This document shows, piece after piece, positions 26,564 to 35,059 of a DNA stretch of 64,000 bases. The stretch comes from Selenomonadales bacterium. Its GTDB lineage: Bacteria > Bacillota > Negativicutes > Sporomusales > UBA7701. Below the pieces are notes generated by a model. It did not search any database, was not told the DNA's origin, and saw only the letters and a program-made list of their open reading frames with translations. The translations under genes were made by a program, and so were the position numbers. The stretch is taken from NCBI GenBank assembly GCA_029976065.1, contig JARKNV010000080.1, positions 48,847 to 112,846 on the forward strand, given 5' to 3'. Position 1 is the stretch's first letter, and every line of letters starts with the position of its first letter.

Positions 26564-26689
26564 CTACTCCCGGCCGGGCCGGGCCTGATCGACCGCATGG
26601 TCGCTGCAGTGCCGGTAGAGCAGATACGCCTTGATATCGCCGGTGCTGAGAAAAATATCCCACATCAGTTCCCGAAGCAATACGCACAC
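26564..26689 (-). CDS. YqzL-family small protein
   Basis: A 41-codon frame starts at GTG 26689 behind GGAAGGGAT and encodes a peptide with LLRELMWDIFLSTGDIKAYL followed by LYRHC. This matches the pattern of the YqzL family (L-W-x-x-F-x-x-T-G-x-I-x-A-Y-L-L-Y), small proteins of unknown function coded just upstream of recO in Firmicutes. The stop lies 7 bp before the recO ATG, so the two genes are likely coupled. Confidence 0.8.
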   Translation of the reverse strand: MCVLLRELMWDIFLSTGDIKAYLLYRHCSDHAVDQARPGRE

Positions 26690-26726
26690 ATCCCTTCCGG
26701 TGTTTTGCGCAGCGGGGCTTTCCCGG

Positions 26727-28088
26727 CTACGGCAGGTCGGCCCTGCCGCCGTTCTCCCCGGGGGGTTCTTCGCCGTCCGCCGTCAGCGGAACGGCCTTCA
26801 CTCTCACCACCCGGAACCCGTTGACCTGGAGAACGGAAAAACTATAATCGCCGATGCTGACCTGATCGCCCACCTCGGGACGCCGGCCGAGCAGGCCGAA
26901 GATATAACCGCCGAGCGTATCTTCCTCGTGCTCTTCCAGACGGATGTTGAGCAGTTCCGACACCTCGTCGAGCAGCACCCGGCCGTCGAATTCGTAGCCG
27001 CCGTCCTCAAGGCGCTGGATCTCCGCCTCGCCGACCGCGTCGTGTTCATCCTGGATATCGCCGACGATCTCCTCCAGCACATCCTCAAGCGCCACCAGGC
27101 CGGCCGTGCCGCCGTACTCGTCGGCCACCACCGCCAGGTGGATGCGTTTGCGGCGCATCGCCTGCAGCAGTCTGGCCACCGACATGCCCTCCGGAACGAC
27201 GAGAATTTCCCGCATAACGGTCCGCAGGTCCTTCTCCCCCGGTCCGCACATGTCGATATCCATCAGGTCGCGGATGTGCACCATGCCGATGATGTGGTCC
27301 TTGTCCTCCACGCAGAGCGGGTAGCGGGTATGACCCGTTTCCTTGACCGCCCGCATGTTCTCCTCGAACGGGTCGTCGGTGAACAGGCACACCATATCCT
27401 GGCGCGGCACCATGACCTCGCGCGCCAGCCGGTCGGCGAAATCGAAAACGTTGTCGATCAGTTCGCTCTCCATCTGGTCGAGCACGCCGCCGCGGTGGCT
27501 GGCGTTGACGATCATCCTCAGCTCTTCCTCGGAGTGGGCGACCTCGGCCTCGCTGGCCTGTTTAAACCCCATCATCGCCAGAACGGCCCCGGCGACTTTA
27601 TTGAATAACGCAATGACGGGATAACCCAGCTTGCTGAAGATATAAAGCGGCCGGGCGACCCACAATGTCATATTTTCGGCCCGTTGGATAGCCATGGATT
27701 TCGGTATCAGTTCACCGAGAACGATGTGCAAAAAAGTAATGATAGCAAAACCGACAGCCACACTGACCGTATGCACCAGCCATGTGGCCCCGGGGAAAAG
27801 ATCGTAAACCAGCGGCGCGATAAGGGCGGCGACGGCCGGCTCGCCCAGCCAGCCCAACCCCAGCGAAGCCAGCGTTATGCCGAGTTGGGTGGCGCTCAGA
27901 TACGCATCAAGCGACGATACTATCTTCAGCGCAAGCTTGGCACTGCCTGTCCCTTGTGCGCTCAGCTCTTCCAGCCGCGTTTTGCGGACTTTCACGAGGG
28001 CGAACTCGGCGACGACAAAAAAGCCGTTCAAGAGCACCAGCAGCAAGGCGGCCATGAGGGCAACGAGGCTATTGATAGACGAGTCGAT
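26727..28088 (-). CDS. CNNM/CorC-family membrane protein (DUF21-CBS-CorC_HlyC)
   Basis: The protein has four helices of a DUF21/CNNM domain (to about residue 190), a CBS pair (residues about 215-335, with VMVPRQDMV, HTRYPLCVEDKDHIIGMVHIRDL) and a CorC/HlyC C-terminal domain with IGDYSFSVLQVNGFRV. The family is linked to Mg2+ or Co2+ efflux. The first ordinary start, ATG 28055, lacks an SD. An in-frame ATC at 28088 has GGGGGAG 7 nt upstream and gives an N-terminus (DSSINSLVALMAALLL) like relatives, so I give the longer form with reserve; the conservative CDS is 26727-28055 (442 residues). Confidence 0.85.
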   Translation of the reverse strand: MDSSINSLVALMAALLLVLLNGFFVVAEFALVKVRKTRLEELSAQGTGSAKLALKIVSSLDAYLSATQLGITLASLGLGWLGEPAVAALIAPLVYDLFPGATWLVHTVSVAVGFAIITFLHIVLGELIPKSMAIQRAENMTLWVARPLYIFSKLGYPVIALFNKVAGAVLAMMGFKQASEAEVAHSEEELRMIVNASHRGGVLDQMESELIDNVFDFADRLAREVMVPRQDMVCLFTDDPFEENMRAVKETGHTRYPLCVEDKDHIIGMVHIRDLMDIDMCGPGEKDLRTVMREILVVPEGMSVARLLQAMRRKRIHLAVVADEYGGTAGLVALEDVLEEIVGDIQDEHDAVGEAEIQRLEDGGYEFDGRVLLDEVSELLNIRLEEHEEDTLGGYIFGLLGRRPEVGDQVSIGDYSFSVLQVNGFRVVRVKAVPLTADGEEPPGENGGRADLP

Positions 28089-28101
28089 AGCGCATCTCCC
28101 C

Positions 28102-28689
28102 CTAGGGTTTGGTCGCTTCGCTGCCGCGCGGCATCACGGTGCCGGCGGTCAGGATGTATTGCAGCGCGCTTTCGCTGGTCACGTCTATGGGTATTATATC
28201 CCGCTTCGGCACGATAATATTAAAGCCGGCGGTCATGTTGAGGCTCATGGGAATGAAGACGCACACCGACTCCTCGTCCGTATGCCTCGCCAAAGGCGGG
28301 GACAGGGCGGTCATAACGAAGCCGAGCGCCTTGGCGCCCGGATGGGGGAAAGGCACCAGCACCGCCTGCTTGAACATGTTCTGCGATTCGAACACCGCCG
28401 TGGACAGCTGCTTGACGCTGTTATAGATGAACTTGAGAAAAGGGATCTTAAACAGCGCCTGCTCGCCCAGCTCGATCAGGCGTCTCATAACCCAGTGGGA
28501 AGACAGCCAGCCTATCGTCAGAATAATGGCGAGGACGGCGATCAGGCCGAGGCCGGGAAATTTCACCGGCAGGTGCCGGCCGAGCAGTTTTTCGGTGATA
28601 TCCAATATCTCGACGACGACGAAATAGGTAATCGCCATCGGCACGATAACAATCAGCCCGTTGATGAAATACTTGGACAGGTTTTTCAT
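28102..28689 (-). CDS. DUF502 membrane protein
   Basis: The 195-residue protein has two N-terminal helices (about 8-28 and 45-62) and the conserved IPFLKFIYNSVKQL, FPHPGAKALGFVM and VCVFIPMSLNMTAGF segments of the DUF502 family. The function is not established. It lies 13 bp upstream of the CNNM-family gene and may share its mRNA. Confidence 0.88.
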   Translation of the reverse strand: MKNLSKYFINGLIVIVPMAITYFVVVEILDITEKLLGRHLPVKFPGLGLIAVLAIILTIGWLSSHWVMRRLIELGEQALFKIPFLKFIYNSVKQLSTAVFESQNMFKQAVLVPFPHPGAKALGFVMTALSPPLARHTDEESVCVFIPMSLNMTAGFNIIVPKRDIIPIDVTSESALQYILTAGTVMPRGSEATKP

Positions 28690-28774
28690 AATTCACCCCT
28701 CGCACCAATCATAACATTGGCCCGTAATCGGGTCAATAAAATAAAAGAAGCCACCCGCCGGCAGCTCCCTTGCA

Positions 28775-30040
28775 TCAGCTGAATTTCAGCACATTTCTCT
28801 TCCGCGGCGGAATCACCGCGTCGATAACGTCGTCGACGGTGATGATGCCGACCAGCTTCTTGTCGCTGTCCGTCACCGGCACGGCCAGCAGGTCGTACTT
28901 GCGGATCAGGCTGATGGCGTCGTCGATCGGCGCCTCGTCGCCCACGGCGATGATGCGGGTGCGCATGATATCAGCCAGCCGGGTGTCGGGCTTGGCGATG
29001 ATCAGTTCGCGCAGCGACAGCACGCCGGCCAGGTGCTCCTCGGCGTCGATCACATAGATGTAGTAGACTGTCTCCGCCTCGGGGGCCAGCCGCCTGATCT
29101 CGTTGATCGTCTCGTCGGCGGTCAAGTTCTCGGGCAGGGCTATGTATTCGGTCGTCATAAGGCTGCCGGCCTCGTGCTCCTCGTACTCGCGCAGCTCCTT
29201 GACCTCGGCCGCCTCCTCGTGTTCCATCAGGTCGAGGAGTTCTTCGGCCGTATCGTCAGCCATCTCGTTGAGGACGTCGGCGGCGTCGTCGGAAGCCATG
29301 ATCTCCAGGATGTCGGCCGCCCGGTCCTTATCCATCCCCTCCAGGATAGACGCCTGCATCTCCGTCTCCATCTCGGCCAGCGTCTCGGCCGCCCGCTCGT
29401 TGTTCAACGTCTGGAAGATGACCGACCGCTCCTGGGTGCCTAGATCGCCGACAATCTGGGCGATATCGTACGGATGGAGGGCGGCCAGCTTGCCCTGGGA
29501 CACCGACAGCTTGATCGCCGAAAGATCGGGGGTGATGAGGTCGACGTCGCCCCACGAGATAAGCTTCTCAGGCACGTTGCGCTTGAACATCCCCGCCACC
29601 CGCCGCATGGCCTTCTCGGCCCCCAGGCGGCGCACCAGGCCGCGGAAACCGATATCGACGGCCACGAGGTGGAATTCGTTGTTCACCTGGGTGATTTTGA
29701 GATCGTTGACCCGGACCACCCTGGCCCCGTCGGTATCGACAATCTGGCGGTCGAGCAGGTCGCGGCGCAGGTATAGCTCATCACCGTTCAACGGCCTGGG
29801 CTGAACACCCTCGCGGACGATATTGAGGGACACGATCTGCTTGTTGAGCATGGCGATATGGTCTTCGCCGACGACCACCGTCTCCCAGCGGCGCTTGACC
29901 TCCACGCCGCACACCTTCGGGAAGCCCGCTTCCGGCTTTATCAGCACATCGCCGACCCGGCCCACGCGGTTGCCGACCTTGTCGATGACCAGCTTATCGA
30001 TCAACTGGCTGACAAAAACCTCTGTAAAAGGCTGCATCAT
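28775..30040 (-). CDS. PRC-barrel/MgtE-N/CBS protein lacking the MgtE transport domain
   Basis: The 421-residue soluble protein has an N-terminal PRC-barrel-like region (KVGNRVGRVGDVLI; DTDGARVVRVNDLKI), then MgtE-N helical repeats (LHPYDIAQIVGDLGTQERSVIFQTL, AADVLNEMADDTAEELLDLM) and a CBS pair (MTTEYIALPENLTADETI; VPVTDSDKKLVGIITVDDVIDAV). It ends without the five-helix Mg2+ channel of MgtE, so it is a stand-alone cytosolic sensor-like module. I chose ATG 30040 (MMQPFTEVF) behind GGGGGAGAAG. Confidence 0.85.
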   Translation of the reverse strand: MMQPFTEVFVSQLIDKLVIDKVGNRVGRVGDVLIKPEAGFPKVCGVEVKRRWETVVVGEDHIAMLNKQIVSLNIVREGVQPRPLNGDELYLRRDLLDRQIVDTDGARVVRVNDLKITQVNNEFHLVAVDIGFRGLVRRLGAEKAMRRVAGMFKRNVPEKLISWGDVDLITPDLSAIKLSVSQGKLAALHPYDIAQIVGDLGTQERSVIFQTLNNERAAETLAEMETEMQASILEGMDKDRAADILEIMASDDAADVLNEMADDTAEELLDLMEHEEAAEVKELREYEEHEAGSLMTTEYIALPENLTADETINEIRRLAPEAETVYYIYVIDAEEHLAGVLSLRELIIAKPDTRLADIMRTRIIAVGDEAPIDDAISLIRKYDLLAVPVTDSDKKLVGIITVDDVIDAVIPPRKRNVLKFS

Positions 30041-30072
30041 CTTCTCCCCCTCTCCCAAAGGGTTTTCTCAAA

Positions 30073-30305
30073 GGCCGTTCAGAAGTGCCCAGATGCAAGG
30101 CGCACCGTATAAGCAGACACACGACGCTTTAGCGTCGATGTGGTCGCTTATACCCGAAAGGGTGCGAGCGCGCAGCGACGCGTACTTGGTTGCGTACGCT
30201 AGCAAGCGCTCTGAGGAGCAAGTGCGCAAGTTCTTGGCGCAACAGCGCCTAGAACTGCGGCCTGCCCCTTGCGGGTACGCCGCAGATGGGTACTTATCAA
30301 CGGCC
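30073..30305 (+). repeat. Dispersed palindromic element, copy F (long form)
   Basis: Arms GGCCGTTCAGAAGTGCCCAG and ...CAGATGGGTACTTATCAACGG. It has an extra internal hairpin GACGCTTTAGCGTC flanked by GTATAAGC/GCTTATAC, and the long right module shared with A and G. It fills most of the gap between era and the CBS protein gene, ending 8 bp from the era stop. Confidence 0.85.
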
Positions 30306-30312
30306 GTTCCTT

Positions 30313-31215
30313 CTACTCATAACCGAGGGATTTAAGAACCCCTTTCCGATTGCGCCAATCCTTCTTCACCTTAACCCACAAGTCAAGATACGTCTTGGAC
30401 CCCAGCAGGTTTTCAACGTCGATGCGGGCCAGGCGGCCGGCCTCCTTGAGCACGGCGCCGCCGGCGCCGATTACGATCCCCTTCTGCGAGTCCCGCTCCA
30501 CGTAAATGACCGCCCGCACGTACAGGTCGCCGTTATCCCGCGTCGCCACCTCCTCGATATCGACGGCGATGCTGTGGGGCACCTCCTCGCGGGTAAGCTG
30601 CAGCACCTTCTCGCGGATAAGCTCGGCGATCAGCAGCCGCTCCGGCTGGTCGGTGACCATGTCGTCGGGATAGTATTTCGGGCCGGGGGTAAGATGCTTC
30701 TTGATCTCCCCCGTCAGGTCGTCGAGATTGGTGCGCACCAAGGCGGACACCGGCACGATCGCCGTAAAGTCGCGCTTGGCTGCGTAGCGCCCGATGATCG
30801 GCAGCACCTGCTCGCGGGGCAACTTATCGATCTTGTTGATGACCAGGATGACCGGCGTCGGCACCTCGGCCAGCCGTTCGAGGATATACTCCTCCCCGGC
30901 CCCGGGCTCCTCGGTGGCGTCCACGACGAACAGGACGACATCCACCTCGCGCAGCGTGTTCTCGGCCGTGCGGACCATGTATTCGCCCAGCTTGTGGCGG
31001 GGCTTGTGGATGCCCGGCGTATCGAGGAACAGCAGCTGCGCGTCAGGCAGGTTGAGGATGCAGAGGATCTTGTTGCGCGTCGTCTGCGGCTTGTCGGACA
31101 TGATGGCGATCTTCTGGCCGATGAGGCTGTTGACCAGCGTGGACTTGCCCACGTTCGGCCGGCCGACGACGGCCACGAACCCCGACCGGAAATTCTTGTC
31201 TTCAGTCATTGCCAC
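30313..31215 (-). CDS. era: GTPase Era
   Basis: The 300-residue protein has the G domain (GRPNVGKSTLVNSLIG, TPGIHKPRHKLGEYM, NKIDKL) and the C-terminal KH domain (EVPHSIAVDIEEV; KGIVIGAGGAVLKEAGRLARIDVENLLG). It assists 30S ribosome assembly at the 16S rRNA 3' end. The start is GTG 31215 behind GGAGG; cdd ends 3 bp upstream, as in many Firmicutes. Confidence 0.97.
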   Translation of the reverse strand: MAMTEDKNFRSGFVAVVGRPNVGKSTLVNSLIGQKIAIMSDKPQTTRNKILCILNLPDAQLLFLDTPGIHKPRHKLGEYMVRTAENTLREVDVVLFVVDATEEPGAGEEYILERLAEVPTPVILVINKIDKLPREQVLPIIGRYAAKRDFTAIVPVSALVRTNLDDLTGEIKKHLTPGPKYYPDDMVTDQPERLLIAELIREKVLQLTREEVPHSIAVDIEEVATRDNGDLYVRAVIYVERDSQKGIVIGAGGAVLKEAGRLARIDVENLLGSKTYLDLWVKVKKDWRNRKGVLKSLGYE

Positions 31216-31218
31216 GAT

Positions 31219-31608
31219 TCATTCCTCCGGCAAATCGGCTTTATCGAAGGCGTACGGCAGCAGCTCGGCAAGCGTCACCGTCAGCCTTTCCCCCTTGGTA
31301 TTGCACATCACGACCATGTTTATACCGAACTCGGCCATGACCTGGCGACAAGCGCCGCAGGGCGAAGCCGGCGCCGTCGTGTCGGCCGCCACCGCCAACG
31401 CCGCGAAGCCTTTCTCCCCTTCGGAGACCGCCTTGAAAATCGCCACCCGCTCGGCGCACATCGTCAGGCCGTAGGAGGCGTTCTCGACATTGCTGCCGCT
31501 GTAGATGCGGCCGCTCGCCCCTTGCACGGCGGCGCCGACGGCGAAGCGCGAATACGGTGCGTACGCCTTCTCCCGCGCAGCCAGAGCCGCGTTGATCAGT
31601 TCTTCCAT
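31219..31608 (-). CDS. cdd: Cytidine deaminase
   Basis: The 129-residue zinc enzyme converts (deoxy)cytidine to (deoxy)uridine. It shows AYAPYSRFAVGAA, GSNVENASYGLTMCAERVA (catalytic Glu and zinc Cys) and SPCGACRQVMAEFG (PCxxC zinc ligands). I chose ATG 31608 (MEELINAAL); a much longer frame continues upstream through repeat G and the dgkA region and is clearly artificial. The SD is weak (GAGAG). Confidence 0.95.
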   Translation of the reverse strand: MEELINAALAAREKAYAPYSRFAVGAAVQGASGRIYSGSNVENASYGLTMCAERVAIFKAVSEGEKGFAALAVAADTTAPASPCGACRQVMAEFGINMVVMCNTKGERLTVTLAELLPYAFDKADLPEE

Positions 31609-31630
31609 ACTCTCTACTCTCCCAATTAAA

Positions 31631-31804
31631 GGCCGTTCAGAAGTGCCCAGATGCAAGGCGGCTCCGCGGACGCTTGCTAGCGTACACGGTAGTACGCTAG
31701 CAAGCGTCCGCAGGAACAAGCGCGCAAGCTCTTGGCGCGACAGCGCCTTAGAGCTGCGGCCTGCCCCCTGCGGGTACGCCGCAGATGGGCGCTTATCAAC
31801 GGCC
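31631..31804 (+). repeat. Dispersed palindromic element, copy G
   Basis: Arms GGCCGTTCAGAAGTGCCCAG and ...CAGATGGGCGCTTATCAACGG. It holds the internal perfect inverted repeat GGACGCTTGCTAGCGTAC / GTACGCTAGCAAGCGTCC and the long right module. It lies between cdd and dgkA, and its right end encodes the dgkA stop codon. Confidence 0.85.
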
Positions 31805-32185
31805 GAGTTCCAAAATACGCGGCGCAAACAGCACATACGCCACCACCAGCGACATCAGCGCCGTGACGAGCACGCCGCCGGCGGCCACGTCCTTCGCCAC
31901 CTTGGCCAGCGGATGGTACCCGGGGGACACGATATCCACCAGCGCCTCCACCGCCGTATTGAACATCTCCGCCACCAGCACGGCGGCGATCGTCAGGGCA
32001 AGCACGGCCAGTTCCGCCCCCGACAGGCCGAGGTGGAAGCCGGCGGCCAGCGCCAGCGCTGCGGCCGCGGCGTGAATCCTGAGATTGCGCTGGGTGCGGA
32101 AGCAGTAGGCCACGCCGCTGGCGGCGTAGCGGAACGACCGCAGCAGGCTGGTCAGCATATTACCGGTTTGCGATTTTGTCGTCAT
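31796..32185 (-). CDS. dgkA: Diacylglycerol/undecaprenol kinase family protein
   Basis: The 129-residue membrane protein has three helices and the catalytic motif AEMFNTAVEALVDIV, then HPLAKVAKDVAAGGVL. Gram-positive DgkA homologs phosphorylate undecaprenol for wall lipid recycling. The last codons (GGC CGT TGA, Gly-Arg-stop) lie inside repeat G, so the natural end was replaced or set by the element. The 5' end overlaps the HhH gene by 26 bp. Confidence 0.92.
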   Translation of the reverse strand: MTTKSQTGNMLTSLLRSFRYAASGVAYCFRTQRNLRIHAAAAALALAAGFHLGLSGAELAVLALTIAAVLVAEMFNTAVEALVDIVSPGYHPLAKVAKDVAAGGVLVTALMSLVVAYVLFAPRILELGR

Positions 32186-32453
32186 GCCAGTTCCACCATT
32201 TCAGCAGCTCGGGCTCGTGCACCCCGGCGGTGGCGTAATAAACCGCGCAGCGCAAAACATACAGCAGGCAGCGGTCCACCTTGTCTCCGGCCAGCACGCC
32301 CAACCGGGCGTAAAGCTCCTCCGGGTCGCGCCCCTTTAAGTCCCCGACAGAACGAAGGCCGAGGTCCCATAAGTCCTCGGCGATTCGCGGGCCGACACCG
32401 GGAATGCGCCTGAAGTCTTTCAGGATTGCTCCGCGGACGTCTTCGGTCATCAT
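32160..32453 (-). CDS. Helix-hairpin-helix protein (Cdd1/pathogenicity-locus family)
   Basis: The 97-residue protein has an HhH segment FRRIPGVGPRIAEDLWDLG (residues 14-32), DLKGRDPEELYARL, and a C-terminal RCLLYVLRCAVYYATAG...LLKWWNW typical of the Cdd1 family. It probably binds DNA; the role is unknown. It overlaps ybeY upstream by 4 bp and dgkA downstream by 26 bp. Confidence 0.85.
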   Translation of the reverse strand: MMTEDVRGAILKDFRRIPGVGPRIAEDLWDLGLRSVGDLKGRDPEELYARLGVLAGDKVDRCLLYVLRCAVYYATAGVHEPELLKWWNWHDDKIANR

Positions 32454-32923
32454 TTATCCTCGCGGCCGATGCCCAAAGCGGCGAGGATCTTCTCCTCCTG
32501 CCGGCGCATCGCGGCTTTGTCGGCTTCCTCCTCATGGTCGTAACCGACGAGATGCAGCATGCCGTGGATCGTGAGGTAAGCCACTTCCCGCTCCAGGCCG
32601 TGGCCGAACTCGGCCGCCTGGCGTTCCGCCGTTTCCAGGGAGATGACGATATCGCCGAGCAGGGCTTCCGCCGGACCGCCCTGGACCGACGGCTCCTCCC
32701 CCTCCTCGAGGGCGAAGGACAGCACATCCGTGGCGGAATCAATTCCCCGGTAATCGCGGTTGAGTTCGCGGATGTAAACGTCGTCGGCAAACACCACGCC
32801 CACCTCGGCATGGGGCGACACGCCCAGCACCTTGGCAGCCTCAGTTAGGACGGCCGTCACCGTCTCCTTCACTATCGGCGCCAGCTCCCTCTCTTCCGGG
32901 ACACTGCTTAGCACTATTTCCAT
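32450..32923 (-). CDS. ybeY: Endoribonuclease YbeY
   Basis: The 157-residue protein has the zinc motif HGMLHLVGYDHE (H-x3-H-x5-H) near residue 118 and the preceding LNRDYRGIDSATDVLSFAL. It takes part in 16S rRNA 3' processing and ribosome quality control. Its first 83 bp overlap the end of the upstream pgpH-like gene in another frame, a long overlap that implies tight coupling, or else a later ybeY start. Confidence 0.95.
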   Translation of the reverse strand: MEIVLSSVPEERELAPIVKETVTAVLTEAAKVLGVSPHAEVGVVFADDVYIRELNRDYRGIDSATDVLSFALEEGEEPSVQGGPAEALLGDIVISLETAERQAAEFGHGLEREVAYLTIHGMLHLVGYDHEEEADKAAMRRQEEKILAALGIGREDK

Positions 32924-35027
32924 TCTTACCCTTCTTCCTCTCCAGTTCCTTCAGCGTATCGGGATACTCGATCCGCGAGTGGAACATGCTCGACAGCACG
33001 CGGATGAACACATCGCCGATAATGTTGAGGTCCTTGAGGGTGAGATTGCAGTCGTCGAGCTGTCCGTCATGCAGACGCTCGCGGATGACCTTGCGGACGG
33101 TCGACTCGACGCGGTTGACGTTCGGACGCGACAGCGAACGCACCGCCGCCTCGCAGGCGTCGGCCAGCATCACCAGCGCCGCCTCCTTGCTCTGGGGGCG
33201 CGGTCCCTCGTAGCGGAAGTCGGCCTCGATGATGCACTCGCTGTGCTCGTTTTCGGTCGCCCGCCGGTAGAAATAAGAAACGAGCATCGTGCCGTGGTGC
33301 TGCTGGACAATATCGATGATCGGCTGCGGCAGCTTGTAATCCCGGCAGAGATCGACGCCGTCCTTGATATGCGAAGTCACGATCAGCGTGCTCAGCGACG
33401 GGGCGATCTTGTCATGGGGGTTTTCGGCGTCGGTCTGGTTCTCGATGAAGAAATACGGGCGCTTAATTTTGCCGACATCGTGATAATAGGCGCCCACCCT
33501 TACCGTCACCGGATCGGCGCCGATGTTGCTGGCCGCCGTCTCGGCGAGATTGCCCACCAACAGGCTGTGATGATAGGTGCCGGGAGCGTCCAGGAGCAGC
33601 CGCTGCAGCAGCGGATTGCTAGGATTGGCCAGCTCCATAAGCTTGACCGGGGTGGTGATTTTGAAGAAGCTTTCGAGATACGGCAGGCAGCCGATGGTGA
33701 TGACCGCCGACGCCAGACCGCCGACCGCGCCGTACACGCCCTGGACGAAAATCTGCTGGCCGTTGATCTGCTCCAGGAAGCCGGATGAGCCGATGGTGAT
33801 GAAATTTATCGCCGCGATCCACAGGCCGGTTCGCGTCAGGCTGTAGCCGTGGCTGAACTTCGATACGCTGTAAACGCCGGTGAGGCTGCCGACGAGGGCC
33901 ACCGCCACTGCCCGCAGGTCGTTCTCGACGATCACCCCGAACAGCACCGCCAGCACGATGCTGATAAAAACGCCGAGGCGGGTGTCGATAAGGATGGCCG
34001 TCAGCAGTGCGCCGGCCGCGATCGGCGCGACGAAATCGGAAAAATAATAGTGGGCCGCCTTGCCGAGCAGCAGCGTAAGAAGGATAATGCCGCCGAGGAG
34101 CACCAGATGAGAATCGTTATCGTACACCTCGGAGGCGAACTTATGCAGGTACCCGACAATCAGGCCCATGACCAATAGCACGAAAATGGCCAAGCCGAAA
34201 ATACGCACCTCGTTCACCGAGCCGCGGTGCAGGCCGAGTTCCTCCATCGCGTAAATCTGCTCGGCGGTCACGATATCGCCCCGCCTCACCAGCACCTGGC
34301 CCTTCTTCACCGTCTCCCGCACCGGCTCGGTGCTTTTCAGGGCGGCCTGCTTGCGCTTATCGGTTTCCCGGACATTCAGGATGAAATTGGGCTTGACGAG
34401 CGTCTGCGCCAGTCCGGCCACAACCGCCTCGCCGTCGGTGCCCAGGCCGAGCCCCTCGGCCTCCAGGGCGATGTTCTTGCGGGCGGCGTCCAGGTCATCC
34501 TCGCGGATGCCGCGCTGCAGGTACTTGCGCAGGATGCTCCTGGTGTGCTCCTCGATTTTGGCGAGCTCCGTCTCGTTCAAGGTCGCCAGCCCCACCACCG
34601 CCGTCTCCGGCAGGGAAACGTTCAGGCCGGCCCTGAGTTTGGCCAGCTTCTGTTCGGCACTCGTCAGCGACTTGTCGGCGGCAACCGTCCTGGCGGCGCG
34701 GAAAACGGCGCCGGCGCTCTCTTCGGCCTTGGCGGCCACCGTCACGTCAAAGTCGTAAACGCTGGCCACGCTGGCCAGCACCTCGTCCTCGAGCTTCTTG
34801 GTCTTGATCTGGTCGACATAGGAAACAGACCGGGGAGCGACAACCTCGCGGTCGCTCACCTGGCCCACCTGAAAAGAAATCTTGTCCGTGATGAAGTCGG
34901 CGGACAGGATAACCATGCAAAGCGCAAAAAACACCATGCTAAGCACGATGCGTTGCGAAAGGGGGCGCGAATGCATGCTGTTCGGCTGTGCGAACAGCTC
35001 CCTGAGTTTATTATGAAGGGATGACAT
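32841..35027 (-). CDS. pgpH: 7TM-HD family c-di-AMP phosphodiesterase (PgpH-like)
   Basis: The 728-residue protein has an N-terminal helix (about 25-45), an extracytoplasmic 7TM-HDED domain (50-280), seven helices (about 285-470) and a cytoplasmic HD domain: GTYHHSLLVGNLAETAA, AYYHDVGKIKRPYFF, HHGTMLVSYFY. Members hydrolyse c-di-AMP to pApA. It sits between phoH and ybeY, the standard Firmicute order yqfC-yqfD-phoH-pgpH-ybeY-dgkA-cdd-era. Confidence 0.95.
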   Translation of the reverse strand: MSSLHNKLRELFAQPNSMHSRPLSQRIVLSMVFFALCMVILSADFITDKISFQVGQVSDREVVAPRSVSYVDQIKTKKLEDEVLASVASVYDFDVTVAAKAEESAGAVFRAARTVAADKSLTSAEQKLAKLRAGLNVSLPETAVVGLATLNETELAKIEEHTRSILRKYLQRGIREDDLDAARKNIALEAEGLGLGTDGEAVVAGLAQTLVKPNFILNVRETDKRKQAALKSTEPVRETVKKGQVLVRRGDIVTAEQIYAMEELGLHRGSVNEVRIFGLAIFVLLVMGLIVGYLHKFASEVYDNDSHLVLLGGIILLTLLLGKAAHYYFSDFVAPIAAGALLTAILIDTRLGVFISIVLAVLFGVIVENDLRAVAVALVGSLTGVYSVSKFSHGYSLTRTGLWIAAINFITIGSSGFLEQINGQQIFVQGVYGAVGGLASAVITIGCLPYLESFFKITTPVKLMELANPSNPLLQRLLLDAPGTYHHSLLVGNLAETAASNIGADPVTVRVGAYYHDVGKIKRPYFFIENQTDAENPHDKIAPSLSTLIVTSHIKDGVDLCRDYKLPQPIIDIVQQHHGTMLVSYFYRRATENEHSECIIEADFRYEGPRPQSKEAALVMLADACEAAVRSLSRPNVNRVESTVRKVIRERLHDGQLDDCNLTLKDLNIIGDVFIRVLSSMFHSRIEYPDTLKELERKKGKNGNSAKQCPGREGAGADSEGDGDGRPN

Positions 35028-35059
35028 TGTTTTTCAACTCCACTGGCCGGGGCCTTGCC

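Noticed and set aside
31219..31836. A 205-codon frame for cdd running through repeat G
   Set aside because: The first 76 codons are repeat sequence and antisense to the dgkA end; the standard cytidine deaminase starts at 31608.
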